A stretch of 64,000 bases of DNA from Microbacterium bovistercoris (GCF_003387575.1 NZ_QUAB01000010.1:1-64000); one strand, 5' to 3'. Numbered from the stretch's first letter, positions 27,644-35,690 are shown. Translations and numbers: made by a program. Notes: a model not told the origin generated them from the sequence alone.

Positions 27644-28207
27644 ATGCCTGACGAGAGACTGACCGACCGACTGATCCTGCGCCGACCGACCGATGACGAC
27701 ATCGATCCGATCCATGAGATCTTCTCCGACCCGCGGGTCTGGGAGCACTTCCCGACCCTGCGTCACGTCGAGCGTGCGACGACCGCGCACATGCTGGCGC
27801 GCTGGCAGGAGCGGTGGGACGAGACGGGGCTCGCATCATGGACCGTGCGGCTGCGGGAGACAGGTGAGGTGATCGGCACGGGCGGATGCACGGTGCTCGC
27901 CGGGGCATCCCCTGACGCCGATGTGTGGAACCTCGGCTATCGGATCTCGGCGGACCACCACCGCCGCGGCTACGCCACCGAGATCTCGCGGGCCGGCATC
28001 GCCGCCGCGCGCAACCTGCGCCCCGAGACGCCGATCATCGCGTTCCTCGTCGAGCACAACACGGCCTCGGCGGCGGTCGCCGAGAAGGTCGGGTTCTCGC
28101 TCGTCCATCGAGCGCCGGATGCCGGAAATCCCGGCCCCGCGGTGATGCGGCTGATCTACGCCGACCGGCCGCTGACCGACGCCCAGCTCGCCACTGCACT
28201 GCGCTGA
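27644..28207 (+). CDS. GNAT-family N-acetyltransferase (RimJ-like)
   Basis: A 187-residue acetyltransferase with the order typical of RimJ/RimL-like enzymes: TDRLILRRPTDDDIDPIHE at the N-terminus, a central strand with GTGGCTVL, the acetyl-CoA loop HRRGYATEI and NTASAAVAEKVGF near the end. It transfers acetyl from acetyl-CoA to an amine; protein N-termini or a small amine are possible acceptors. A TACTGT -10 box (27630-27635) eight bases before the ATG suggests a leaderless or very short-leader transcript. It is divergent from purC. Confidence 0.88.
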   Translation: MPDERLTDRLILRRPTDDDIDPIHEIFSDPRVWEHFPTLRHVERATTAHMLARWQERWDETGLASWTVRLRETGEVIGTGGCTVLAGASPDADVWNLGYRISADHHRRGYATEISRAGIAAARNLRPETPIIAFLVEHNTASAAVAEKVGFSLVHRAPDAGNPGPAVMRLIYADRPLTDAQLATALR

Positions 28208-28308
28208 TCCCGCTCGCCGCGCTGCATGCGACCGCGGCGTAGAACGCCTGCGCCACTGCGATGTCGAGCTCGACTTCCGCGCAAGATTCCGTCGAGACCG
28301 TGTTTCCG

Positions 28309-28343
28309 GCGTGAGACCCGTGTTCTGCGCACGGGTCTCACGC
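28309..28343. terminator. strong hairpin downstream of the acetyltransferase gene
   Basis: GCGTGAGACCCGTG (28309-28322) and CACGGGTCTCACGC (28330-28343) form a perfect 14-bp stem with a 7-nt loop. It lies about 100 bp past the acetyltransferase stop and 43 bp before the PadR promoter, so it can insulate the two. Confidence 0.6.
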
Positions 28344-28385
28344 AGAAGTCGGGAAGTCGCGGAGATCTCAGGGCAGTCCGGATGG

Positions 28386-28403
28386 TATAGTCCGTATGGA
28401 CTA
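28386..28403 (+). promoter_or_regulatory. PadR promoter with overlapping operator
   Basis: The -10 box TATAGT (28386-28391) overlaps TAGTCC-GTAT-GGACTA (28388-28403), a perfect inverted repeat. A PadR dimer bound here would block transcription of the PadR-MFS operon. Confidence 0.6.
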
Positions 28404-28418
28404 ATCGGGATGGGGCAT

Positions 28419-29045
28419 ATGGCTGCGGATGTGAAGCTCACGCCATTGGGTGCCATGGTGCTCGCGCTGCTGCGCGAGGGTGACATGCATCCGTACGAGA
28501 TGATGCGCCTGCTGCGGCAGCGCCGCGACGACCGCATGATCAAGGTGACCAACGGCACGTTCTACCACACGGTCGGGCGCCTCGAACGGGAGGGGCTCAT
28601 CGCCGAGGTGGGCGTGGACCGCGACGGCAACCGGCCTGAGCGGACGACGTACACGCTTCAGCCCGCGGCCTCCGACGTGCTCGAGGACTGGGTGCGCGGG
28701 GGCCTCTCGCGCACCGATCGCTCCCCTGAGTTCCGGGTCGCTCTCGCCGAGGCGCACAACCTGCCGCGCGCCGAGGTCCTCGAGCTGATCGGCGGGCGCC
28801 GGGCCGCGCTCGCCGCAGAGGCCGACGCGCTCGGCACCGCCCTCGCCGGGGCTCACGACCGCGGTGTCCTGCCGCAGTACCTCATCGAGGCCGACCGGCA
28901 CGTGGCTCTGCTGCGCGCCGAACTGGTCTGGACCGACGGCTTCCTCGCCTCGCTCGCGGACCTCTCCTACGCCTGGGGAGACGACGAACTCTCCACTGAA
29001 CATCGCGCCGCCGAGGCGGCCAAGCGAAAGGCAGCATCCGAATGA
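28419..29045 (+). CDS. PadR-family regulator of the adjacent efflux pump
   Basis: A 208-residue regulator. The PadR winged helix (about 8-80) includes LTPLGAMVLALLREGDMHPY, NGTFYHTVGRLEREGLI and the wing; the C-terminal helical part (about 90-205) is the dimerisation domain. PadR proteins next to efflux genes are drug-responsive repressors. The operator overlaps the -10 box, and the stop overlaps the pump start by 4 nt (ATGA), so control of the pump is likely. A start at 28410 (MGHMAADV) is an alternative. Confidence 0.9.
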   Translation: MAADVKLTPLGAMVLALLREGDMHPYEMMRLLRQRRDDRMIKVTNGTFYHTVGRLEREGLIAEVGVDRDGNRPERTTYTLQPAASDVLEDWVRGGLSRTDRSPEFRVALAEAHNLPRAEVLELIGGRRAALAAEADALGTALAGAHDRGVLPQYLIEADRHVALLRAELVWTDGFLASLADLSYAWGDDELSTEHRAAEAAKRKAASE

Positions 29046-30613
29046 CAGACAAGACTCCGCCGGGAGCCGACGCCACGGCATCCGCACCTCGTGCCGGCGC
29101 GTCGAAGGCCGGCGCGCCGACGACCGGCACCTACGCCGTCGGGCACAAGCCGCGCAGCCCCTGGCCGGCCCTCTGGGCGCTGGTCATCGGTTTCTTCATG
29201 ATCCTCGTCGACACCACGATCGTCTCGGTGGCGAACCCCGCAATCAAGGCGGCCCTCGACCCCGACACCAACAACCTCGACAACGTGGTGTGGGTCACCA
29301 GCGCGTACCTGCTCGCGTACGCGGTGCCGCTGCTGATCACCGGTCGCCTCGGCGACCGGTTCGGCCCGAAGAACATCTACCTCATCGGCCTGGTCATCTT
29401 CACGCTGTCGTCGCTGGCCTGCGGCCTGTCGACGAACCTGGAGATGCTCATCGCGTTCCGCGCGGTGCAGGGACTCGGCGCCGCGTTCATGACGCCGCAG
29501 ACGATGGCCGTGATCACCCGGACGTTCCCGCCGGACCGTCGCGGTGCGGCGATGGGGCTGTGGGGCGCGACCGCCGGTGTGGCCACCCTCGTGGGCCCGC
29601 TGCTCGGTGGCTTCCTCGTGGACGGCCTCGGCTGGGAGTGGATCTTCTTCATCAACGTGCCCGTCGGCATCATCGGCTTCGTGCTCGCCGTCATCCTGGT
29701 GCCGCGGCTGAAGACGCATCCGCACCGCTTTGACTACGTCGGCGTGGTGCTCAGCGCCGCCGCACTGTTCCTCATCGTGTTCGGCCTGCAGGAGGGCGAG
29801 AAGTACGACTGGGGTCCGATCTGGGGACCGATCACGGTGTGGGGGCTGATCATCGCGGGCGTCGCGCTGCTGATCGTGTTCGTGCTGCAGCAGTGGAAGA
29901 CCAAGAGCGAACCGCTGGTTCCTCTGGGCCTGTTCAACGACCGCAACTTCTCGGCGTCGAACGTCGCGATCGCCGCGGTCGGGTTCACGGTCACCGGCAT
30001 GTCGCTGCCGTTCATGTTCTTCCTGCAGCTGGCGCGCGGGTTGACCCCGACCGAGGCCGCCCTGCTGATGGTGCCGATGGCGATCATCTCGGGTGTGCTC
30101 GCGCCGTTCGCGGGGTCGCTGCTCGACAAAGTCGACCCGCGCTTCATCCTCATCCCTGGTCTGCTCTGCGTGGCCGGCGGTCTGCTCTGGAACGCCTCGC
30201 TGATGAACATGGACTCCCCGATCTGGATGTTCCTGCTGCCGTCGGCACTGATGGGCATCGGCAACGCCGGCATGTGGGGTCCGCTGGCGACGACGGCCAC
30301 CCGCCGCCTTCCTCCGCGTCAGGCCGGCGCGGGTGCGGGCATCTACAACACGACCCGCACCATCGGGTCGGTGGTCGGCTCGTCGGCGATCGCCGCGTTC
30401 ATGCAGGCGCGCCTCGAGGCGAACCTGCCCGGCCTCGACCAGGCGCCGGGCGGGATCGGCGGAGGCGGCCAGCTGCCCGACTTCGTCGCCGAGGGATTCT
30501 CCACCGGCATGGCACAGACCATGCTGCTGCCCGCCGCCGTCATGGCCGTCGCCCTGGTGGCATCCCTGTTCCTCGGCAAGTACACGCCGAAGTCGGAGGA
30601 CGAGCTGCGCTGA
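29042..30613 (+). CDS. MFS drug transporter, DHA2 (EmrB/QacA) family
   Basis: A 523-residue proton-coupled efflux pump with 14 predicted helices. After a 45-residue cytosolic N-terminus, helix 1 carries MILVDTTIVSVANPAI, and motif A follows as GRLGDRFGPKNIY. The motif C region GATAGVATLVGPLLGGFLVD is also clear. It exports hydrophobic or cationic compounds. It is translationally coupled to the PadR gene and probably released by the drug that PadR senses. A tandem hairpin terminator follows. Confidence 0.92.
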   Translation: MTDKTPPGADATASAPRAGASKAGAPTTGTYAVGHKPRSPWPALWALVIGFFMILVDTTIVSVANPAIKAALDPDTNNLDNVVWVTSAYLLAYAVPLLITGRLGDRFGPKNIYLIGLVIFTLSSLACGLSTNLEMLIAFRAVQGLGAAFMTPQTMAVITRTFPPDRRGAAMGLWGATAGVATLVGPLLGGFLVDGLGWEWIFFINVPVGIIGFVLAVILVPRLKTHPHRFDYVGVVLSAAALFLIVFGLQEGEKYDWGPIWGPITVWGLIIAGVALLIVFVLQQWKTKSEPLVPLGLFNDRNFSASNVAIAAVGFTVTGMSLPFMFFLQLARGLTPTEAALLMVPMAIISGVLAPFAGSLLDKVDPRFILIPGLLCVAGGLLWNASLMNMDSPIWMFLLPSALMGIGNAGMWGPLATTATRRLPPRQAGAGAGIYNTTRTIGSVVGSSAIAAFMQARLEANLPGLDQAPGGIGGGGQLPDFVAEGFSTGMAQTMLLPAAVMAVALVASLFLGKYTPKSEDELR

Positions 30614-30621
30614 ATTCCTTG

Positions 30622-30699
30622 CGGATGGCGGACGGATGTCCGGATGGCGGACGAAACGCCGCAGGATCGTCCGCCATCTGCAGGATCGTCCGCCGTCTG
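30622..30699. terminator. tandem double hairpin between convergent genes
   Basis: GATGGCGGACGA (30643-30654) pairs perfectly with TCGTCCGCCATC (30667-30678). Each arm is duplicated with a 19-bp period: CGGATGGCGGACG at 30622 and 30641, and CAGGATCGTCCGCCRTCTG at 30662 and 30681. It separates the MFS gene (ending 30613) from the leftward membrane gene (ending 30715). Confidence 0.6.
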
Positions 30700-30714
30700 C
30701 AAGTGGGTCCGGCC

Positions 30715-31206
30715 TCACTTCAGCAGCATGACACCCGCCTGCGCGATCAGCGCGAAGACGGCCGACCACAGCACGATCGACACCAGCGTCCAGACGATGA
30801 CCCTGGTGCGGTTCGCACCCAGCGAGACCAGGATGCTGGACGTGAACTGGTTCGGTACGACCATGGGGCCGAGCAGACTGACGCCGGGAACGCCGAAGCG
30901 CTCCAGCATCCGCTTGACCCTCTGCCTGCGTGCGGAGGGCTCCTCGGCGTCGTCGGCGCCGGCGGCGCCGCGTCGGGCGAGCACCTTGTTGCGCGCTGCC
31001 GAGGTGGTGAACACGAACGCGAGCATCGAGATCGCGTTACCCGCGATCGCGGCGAGCATGGCGACCGGCACGGGAACGCCTGCGACGACGCCGATCAGCG
31101 TGCCGAAGTGCGACTCGACGAAGGGGATGGCGGCGGCGGCCATGACGCCCAGCCACTGCAGCCAGGCGGGAAGGGACTGGGTGAACTCGACGAGTGCGTC
31201 GTGCAT
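30715..31206 (-). CDS. small membrane protein, annotated-efflux/DedA-like type
   Basis: A 163-residue protein with about four hydrophobic segments (WLQWLGVMAAAAIPFVESHF, VPVAMLAAIAGNAISMLAFV, and two near the C-terminus). The sequence FVESHFGTLIGVVAGV and GPMVVPNQF resembles the small-multidrug-export/DedA-like group. Its transport role is not shown by the sequence. The start at 31206 lies immediately beside three XRE-type operators, so it is likely co-regulated with the divergent XRE gene. Confidence 0.6.
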   Translation of the reverse strand: MHDALVEFTQSLPAWLQWLGVMAAAAIPFVESHFGTLIGVVAGVPVPVAMLAAIAGNAISMLAFVFTTSAARNKVLARRGAAGADDAEEPSARRQRVKRMLERFGVPGVSLLGPMVVPNQFTSSILVSLGANRTRVIVWTLVSIVLWSAVFALIAQAGVMLLK

Positions 31207-31218
31207 GATTGCCTCCGG

Positions 31219-31282
31219 TGTAAAGTGCATTTGACATGGAAAGCATGCTTTACATCGGAGGGCGTGTCAAGCACGCTTTACA
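31219..31282. promoter_or_regulatory. three 18-bp palindromic operators in the XRE divergent promoter
   Basis: TGTAAAGTGCATTTGACA (31219-31236), TGGAAAGCATGCTTTACA (31237-31254) and TGTCAAGCACGCTTTACA (31265-31282) share the form TGTMAAG...CTTKACA. The first two abut; the third is 28 bp centre to centre from the second and covers the -35 of the XRE promoter. They are the obvious binding sites for the 64-residue XRE repressor. Confidence 0.65.
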
Positions 31283-31305
31283 TTTCGGGCGTGTTGTCCT
31301 ACGTT
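31277..31305 (+). promoter_or_regulatory. promoter of the XRE gene
   Basis: TTTACA (31277-31282), 17-bp spacer, TACGTT (31300-31305). Start of transcription should fall at the GTG at 31312, so the mRNA is leaderless. The -35 is part of operator 3. Confidence 0.6.
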
Positions 31306-31311
31306 TGAGAC

Positions 31312-31506
31312 GTGCACAGCAGGGTCAAGGAGCTCAGAACCGAGCGCGGGCTCTCGCAGCAGGCGCTCGCGGTCGCACTCGGCGTCTCGCGTCAGACGAT
31401 CAACGCCATCGAGACCGGGCGCTACGACCCCTCGCTGACGCTCGCCGTGCATCTCGCACGTCATTTCGGCTCCACTGTCGAGGAGGTCTTCGATGTCGAC
31501 GCATGA
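31312..31506 (+). CDS. small XRE-family helix-turn-helix regulator
   Basis: A 64-residue protein that is almost entirely a Cro/CI-type helix-turn-helix (LKELRTERGLSQQALAVALG-like, then VSRQTINAIETGRYDPSL). The GTG start is six bases after a -10 box, making it leaderless. Small stand-alone XRE proteins of this kind are usually paired with a membrane protein gene, as here with a 14-nt overlap. Autorepression through the three upstream palindromes is likely. Confidence 0.88.
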   Translation: MHSRVKELRTERGLSQQALAVALGVSRQTINAIETGRYDPSLTLAVHLARHFGSTVEEVFDVDA

Positions 31507-31921
31507 ACCTGAAGAGGCCCCGCGTCGCCGCTGGCCCATGTCGCGGGTGAACACCGCCCTCGTCGCGCTGTGCCTCATCGGTGCGGTGCTCGGGTTTGTG
31601 CTGGGCGAACCCGTCGTGGGCACATCGCTGCTGGTGGGCGGGCTCATCGGCGGCGGAGGAGCGATCGCGGCCCGCCGTGGCACCTCCGGCGATCTCGAAC
31701 GCCTGAACGCCCTGGAGTGGGCGGATGAGCGAGATCGCACAGCCGGGGTCAAGGGCCTCGCCGTGGTCGGCGCGGTCGCACTGGTGCTGGGCATCGTGCA
31801 GCTGGCGATCGTCGCGATCGCCGGCGTCGAGCAGACGGCGCGGTTCATGGCGGTAGGGATGTTCCTCGCGCTCGCCGCCAGCTGGTTCTTCGCGAACTGG
31901 TACTTCGTGCGCCGCGGCTGA
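31493..31921 (+). CDS. membrane protein paired with the XRE regulator
   Basis: A 142-residue protein of unknown function. It has four hydrophobic segments (about 20-37, 40-57, 87-110 and 117-137) separated by a charged loop (RRGTSGDLERLNALEWADER) and resembles DUF2178-type membrane proteins that follow small XRE genes. It overlaps the regulator by 14 nt. It may alter the regulator's activity from the membrane, but this is a guess from gene pairing. Confidence 0.7.
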   Translation: MSTHEPEEAPRRRWPMSRVNTALVALCLIGAVLGFVLGEPVVGTSLLVGGLIGGGGAIAARRGTSGDLERLNALEWADERDRTAGVKGLAVVGAVALVLGIVQLAIVAIAGVEQTARFMAVGMFLALAASWFFANWYFVRRG

Positions 31922-31988
31922 GACCGCCCTGCGCCGCTATTCGGTCGCTCTCGTACTCTCGGCCGCTGAATCGGTCGCATCGGGTGTC

Positions 31989-32068
31989 ACGGATGCAGGC
32001 AGCGTGCACGCCCGCAGGCGGACACGCCGCGGGACACGCCTGCATCCGCTCGTTGTGCCTGCATCCGT
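31989..32068. repeat. 80-bp element with 13-bp inverted ends
   Basis: ACGGATGCAGGCA (31989-32001) and TGCCTGCATCCGT (32056-32068) are perfect inverted arms around a GC-rich core with further partial copies of the arm. It lies between the convergent stops at 31921 and 32094, where it may act as a terminator. Confidence 0.55.
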
Positions 32069-32093
32069 GGCGATCACCAGGCGCGAATGCCGG

Positions 32094-33371
32094 TTACTCC
32101 GCGACGCGCGCCGCGATGTCGTGCCGGAAGTGCCCGCCGTCGAGCGAGATGCGGCCGAGGGCGTCGTAGGCGCGCGAGCGCGCGGTGCCGAAGTCGGATG
32201 CCGTGGCGACGACGTTCAGCACGCGGCCACCGGATGCCACGAGGGCGCCGCCCGGAGCATCCGGTCCGGCCGTCGCGGCGTGCACGAGGCGAACGCCGTC
32301 GACCGCCGCGGCATCCGCGAGTCCTTCGAGAAGGCGTCCGGTCTGCGGTGCCTCGGGATAGCCCTCGCTCGCGAGCACGACGGTGATCGCGACGTCGTCC
32401 GAGAAGGAGGGCTGCGGCTCGTTCTCGAGGGTTCCGGATGCCGCGGCCAGCAGCAGCCGCGACAGCGGCGTGCGCAGCCGAGGCAGCACGACCTGCGTCT
32501 CGGGGTCGCCGAAGCGCGCGTTGAACTCGATGACCTTCACACCGGCATCGGTGAGGATGAGGCCGGCGTAGAGAAGGCCGATGAACGGGGTGCCCTCGGC
32601 GTCGAGCTGACGGATGACGGGCAGCGCGACGTCCTCGGTGACCTGGGCGACGAATGCCTCCTCGCCGCCGAACCGCTCGTCCAGCCACGGCAGCGGCGAG
32701 TACGCGCCCATGCCGCCGGTGTTGGGGCCGGCGTCGCCGTCGTAGGCGCGCTTGAAGTCCTGCGCCGGGCTGAGCGCGCGCACGGTGTCGCCGTCGCTGA
32801 GGAAGAACAGCGAGACCTCTTCGCCCGAGAGGAACTCCTCGATCAGCACCGGTCCATGCGGCAGGTAGTGCTCGGCGTGCGCGAGCGCCTCGGCGCGGTC
32901 TCCAGTGACGATGACGCCCTTGCCGGCGGCGAGGCCGTCTGCCTTCACCACGTGCGGGGCGCCGAGGTCGTCGAAGGCCTGCTCGACCTCGGCCACGGTC
33001 GCGGCGCGCACCGCGCGGCCGGTCGGCACGCCTGCGGCATCCATGATCCGCTTCGCGAACGCCTTCGATCCCTCCATCTGTGCGGCCGCCTTTCCCGGGC
33101 CGAACACGGGGATGCCGCGCTCGCGGAGCACGTCGGCGACGCCGGCGACCAGCGGGGCCTCGGGCCCGACGACGACGAGGTCGATCCCGTTCTCGTTCGC
33201 GAACTGCTCGACGGCCGAGCCGGACAGCATGTCCAGGTCGGCGAGAGTGGCGTCCTGCGCGATGCCGGCGTTGCCGGGGGCGGCGTAGATCTCGTGCGGG
33301 GTGTCCTCGGAGCGCAGGGAGAGGATGATCGCGTGCTCACGTGCACCGGAGCCGAGGACGAGGATCTTCAT
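32094..33371 (-). CDS. purD: phosphoribosylamine-glycine ligase (GAR synthetase)
   Basis: A 425-residue ATP-grasp enzyme that ligates glycine to phosphoribosylamine in purine synthesis. It starts MKILVLGSGAREHAI, the classic PurD N-terminus. The ATP-grasp region contains PHVVKADGLAAGKGVIV, FLSGEEVSLF and the PurD signature GGMGAYSP, with RFGDPETQ further on. Length is normal. It stands apart from other pur genes on the minus strand, upstream of which lies a family A repeat. Confidence 0.96.
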   Translation of the reverse strand: MKILVLGSGAREHAIILSLRSEDTPHEIYAAPGNAGIAQDATLADLDMLSGSAVEQFANENGIDLVVVGPEAPLVAGVADVLRERGIPVFGPGKAAAQMEGSKAFAKRIMDAAGVPTGRAVRAATVAEVEQAFDDLGAPHVVKADGLAAGKGVIVTGDRAEALAHAEHYLPHGPVLIEEFLSGEEVSLFFLSDGDTVRALSPAQDFKRAYDGDAGPNTGGMGAYSPLPWLDERFGGEEAFVAQVTEDVALPVIRQLDAEGTPFIGLLYAGLILTDAGVKVIEFNARFGDPETQVVLPRLRTPLSRLLLAAASGTLENEPQPSFSDDVAITVVLASEGYPEAPQTGRLLEGLADAAAVDGVRLVHAATAGPDAPGGALVASGGRVLNVVATASDFGTARSRAYDALGRISLDGGHFRHDIAARVAE

Positions 33372-33420
33372 GCCGTCAGCCTACCGGCGGGGTCTGTGCA
33401 CGTTTCCTTCCATTCCCCGG

Positions 33421-33487
33421 GCCCTGAGCGCCCTTCGTCTCGTCGCTGCGCTCCTCGCTCAGGATCCGCGGAGCGAGACGAAGGGCG
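33421..33487. repeat. full-length family A palindromic element
   Basis: Arms CGCCCTTCGTCTCG (33429-33442) and CGAGACGAAGGGCG (33474-33487) enclose an inner segment with GCTCAGGATCCGCGGA, nearly identical to the coding copy at 20931-21000. It lies just downstream of the Nudix stop (33502, minus strand) and before the purD start region, so it can terminate the Nudix transcript. Confidence 0.85.
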
Positions 33488-33501
33488 TGTGGCGTCCTGC
33501 G

Positions 33502-34179
33502 TCAGAGCTCGATCGGCCGCTCGTCCGCGGCATTCCAGGGGATGGTCCAGCCGGCGGCGTCGAACAAGCCGTCGAGGACCATGGCGGTGAAGCCCCACAC
33601 GATCGTGCCGTCCACATCGAACGCGGGGCCGCGGAACGTCACGCCGCCGCGACTGAGCGTCGAGGTGTAGCGGGTCGCCGGATCGAGCAGCTGTGCGACC
33701 GGGACACGGAACACCTCGACCGTCTCGCGATGGTCGACCGCGGCGACCCGCGACGGAGACCGCCACCAGGCGAGCACGGGCGTGACGATGTGGCCGCTCG
33801 CCGCGAGCGGAAGCTCCGGCAGCGTCGCGAGCACTTCCACGCCTGCGGGGTCGAGCCCGGTCTCCTCCTGCGCCTCGCGCAGCGCCGTCGCGATCGCGTC
33901 GGGATCCTGCGCTTCGCGCCTGCCGCCGGGGAAGGACACCTGCCCGGGGTGCGACGACAGCGTCGCCGCGCGCCGCTGCAGCAGCACGTCGAGATCGGCC
34001 GCGACGGTCGCCTGATCGGATGCCGCGGGGATGCTGTCCAGCCGTCCGAAGAGCATGAGAACGGATGCCGGATGCGCGCGACCGATGTTCCGCGGATACT
34101 TCGCCGCCCAGTCGGCACCGTGCTCGGCGGCGGCGATCAGCTCGGCGCGGGCTCCGGTAACCGTCTTCTGCGAAGTCAC
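33502..34179 (-). CDS. Nudix hydrolase, CoA pyrophosphatase-like
   Basis: A 225-residue hydrolase. The Nudix box begins GGRREAQ and ends REAQEETG, matching GX5EX7REUXEEXGU. The sequence SSHPGQVSFPGG just before it is the extra signature of the NudL/CoA-diphosphatase subgroup, which cleaves CoA to phosphopantetheine and 3',5'-ADP. The C-terminal half (VPVAQLLDPATR, GPAFDVDGTIVWGFTAMVL) also fits. It is cytosolic and divergent from the sterol-carrier-like gene. Confidence 0.9.
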   Translation of the reverse strand: MTSQKTVTGARAELIAAAEHGADWAAKYPRNIGRAHPASVLMLFGRLDSIPAASDQATVAADLDVLLQRRAATLSSHPGQVSFPGGRREAQDPDAIATALREAQEETGLDPAGVEVLATLPELPLAASGHIVTPVLAWWRSPSRVAAVDHRETVEVFRVPVAQLLDPATRYTSTLSRGGVTFRGPAFDVDGTIVWGFTAMVLDGLFDAAGWTIPWNAADERPIEL

Positions 34180-34247
34180 CCGTCGAGCCTATGCCCGACC
34201 GCGGCCGGATGGCCCGGCACGGCCCCGGGCATCCTGCCTCCCCGGTT

Positions 34248-34303
34248 CCGGTCTCACTCGTTGTGGGTCGTCCGCATGTGGCACCCGCAACGAATGAGAC
34301 CGG
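34248..34303. repeat. 21-bp imperfect inverted repeat between divergent genes
   Basis: Arms at 34248-34268 and 34283-34303 pair over 21 bp with two mismatches and a 14-nt loop. The site lies between divergent genes (starts at 34179 and 34347), so it is not an ordinary terminator. It could be a cruciform-type regulator site or a mobile palindrome. Confidence 0.6.
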
Positions 34304-34346
34304 AGCTGCCGGGAGGAGGAGCAGGGGCGCGCGTACGCTGAAACGC

Positions 34347-34703
34347 ATGCCACCACGCAGGATCGACACCGCCGACGGACGCGCCGCGCTCGCCGCGGTC
34401 GCGAACGGCGACGCCGCGCGCCCGCAGATCGCCACCGCCGTGCGCTATCTGCTGCAGCTGCTCGACGAGAAGGCGCCGGGCAACAGCGTCGAGGTGCGGG
34501 TGCCGCCGTTCGGAGCCGTCCAGGTCGTGCAGGGGCCGCGGCACACCCGTGGCACCCCGCCGAATGTCGTCGAGATGGACGCCGCCACCTGGATCGCCGT
34601 GGCCACGGGCGCCGAGCAGTGGGCCGACGCGGTGGCCGCGGGCCGCGTCGCGGCATCGGGCATCCGCGCCGACATCGAGGCGCTCCTGCCACTGTGGCCC
34701 TGA
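34347..34703 (+). CDS. SCP-like sterol carrier family protein
   Basis: A 118-residue cytosolic protein. The central part (EVRVPPFGAVQVVQGPRHTR) and the end (AAGRVAASGIRADIEALLPL) match the actinobacterial sterol-carrier-like family (SCP_3), whose role is unknown though the fold can bind lipids. TACGCT seven bases before the ATG (34334-34339) points to a leaderless transcript. The start at 34347 gives the normal family length. Confidence 0.85.
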   Translation: MPPRRIDTADGRAALAAVANGDAARPQIATAVRYLLQLLDEKAPGNSVEVRVPPFGAVQVVQGPRHTRGTPPNVVEMDAATWIAVATGAEQWADAVAAGRVAASGIRADIEALLPLWP

Positions 34704-34749
34704 GGCGGCTGATGGCGAGCACATATCCGGGTCGTGGGACAATGGATGC

Positions 34750-35067
34750 ATGGCACGCAACGCATCCCGTGAGACCGTCGAGGCGAGGGTTCGCCCTGTG
34801 CCGCGCTACGGCGTGTTCATGGGTCTGGGAGCCGTGCTCGGCGTCATCGCCGCGCTGATCCTCACCGCAGTAGGCAGCTACGAGCCCTCCGAGGCCGCCG
34901 GTGTGGCGTACCCCGCAGGCCAGGTGTTCGGCTTCATGCTGCTGTGGACCGCGCCGATCGGCGTCGCGCTCGGCGGCGTCGTCGCGCTGATGCTCGACCG
35001 CCGCGCCCGCCGCCACGCCCGCGTCGTGCGGGTGCAGCACGAGCACGTCGCGAACCCCGAGGCCTAG
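34750..35067 (+). CDS. two-helix membrane protein
   Basis: A 105-residue protein of unknown function. Hydrophobic segments lie at about 20-41 (VFMGLGAVLGVIAALILTAV) and 58-80 (VFGFMLLWTAPIGVALGGVV); the ends are basic, with a His/Arg-rich tail. GACAAT (34738-34743) six bases before the ATG suggests leaderless expression. Its stop codon overlaps that of the convergent gene within CCTAGG. Confidence 0.75.
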   Translation: MARNASRETVEARVRPVPRYGVFMGLGAVLGVIAALILTAVGSYEPSEAAGVAYPAGQVFGFMLLWTAPIGVALGGVVALMLDRRARRHARVVRVQHEHVANPEA

Positions 35068-35663
35068 GCCAGCTCGCCGATCACCGGCCTGATCGCCGAG
35101 TCGAAGGCCACGACGTCGCGTCGCAGGCCGTCGGTGACGGCCACGGTCAGTGCGCCGATCCACCAGATGCCGCGCTGCGAGAGCGGCAGCACCTGCACGT
35201 TCAGCTCGAACGAGTGGGCCCGCCGCCCGATCTCGCGCTCGAACTCCGCGATCGCGCTCGCGTAGGCGCGGTACGAGTCCCCGGACGAGTTCACGGTCGC
35301 GACGTACCGCTTGTGGGCGTCCTGGGCGTACCGCAGCGCGGTCGCGGCGTGCGGCTCGATCGCCGCTCGCAATTCGTCGGCGCCGGATGCGGGCAGGGCG
35401 ACCATCGTGTCGAAACCGTCGACCAGCTCCAGCGGCACGTCGCTGCGATGCGCACGCGGTTCGACGGTCATGTCCCAGTACGCGCGCCACTGCTCCTCGA
35501 CCTTGTCGCTCGCATCCGGAGCATCCGGCGCGCGCACCTCGAGGCCGCGCAGAGCGGGCATCTCCTCCGGTTCGCGGACGCCGAGCAGCTGCCGCAGCGC
35601 GAGCGCGATCAGCACCGGTGTGCCCGCGTCCTCGCGGATCAGCCACTGCGGCTTCTCGCTCAT
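35064..35663 (-). CDS. conserved hypothetical protein
   Basis: A 199-residue soluble protein that I do not recognise. It begins MSEKPQWLIREDAGTPVLIA and contains a charged central helical stretch (EPHAATALRYAQDAHKRY) and the segment QRGIWWIGALTVAVTDGLRR near the end. No catalytic motif or signal peptide is visible. Start at 35663 is preferred over MGAMSEK nine bases upstream; both are possible. The convergent neighbour overlaps it by 4 nt at the stop codons. Upstream lies a family C repeat. Confidence 0.75.
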   Translation of the reverse strand: MSEKPQWLIREDAGTPVLIALALRQLLGVREPEEMPALRGLEVRAPDAPDASDKVEEQWRAYWDMTVEPRAHRSDVPLELVDGFDTMVALPASGADELRAAIEPHAATALRYAQDAHKRYVATVNSSGDSYRAYASAIAEFEREIGRRAHSFELNVQVLPLSQRGIWWIGALTVAVTDGLRRDVVAFDSAIRPVIGELA

Positions 35664-35690
35664 GGCCCCCATCGTAGGAGGTCGCCTTCG

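Noticed and set aside
28967..30769. Antisense open frame opposite the DHA2 pump
   Set aside because: It overlaps a complete 14-helix transporter and its product is a His/Arg/Asp-rich shadow sequence.
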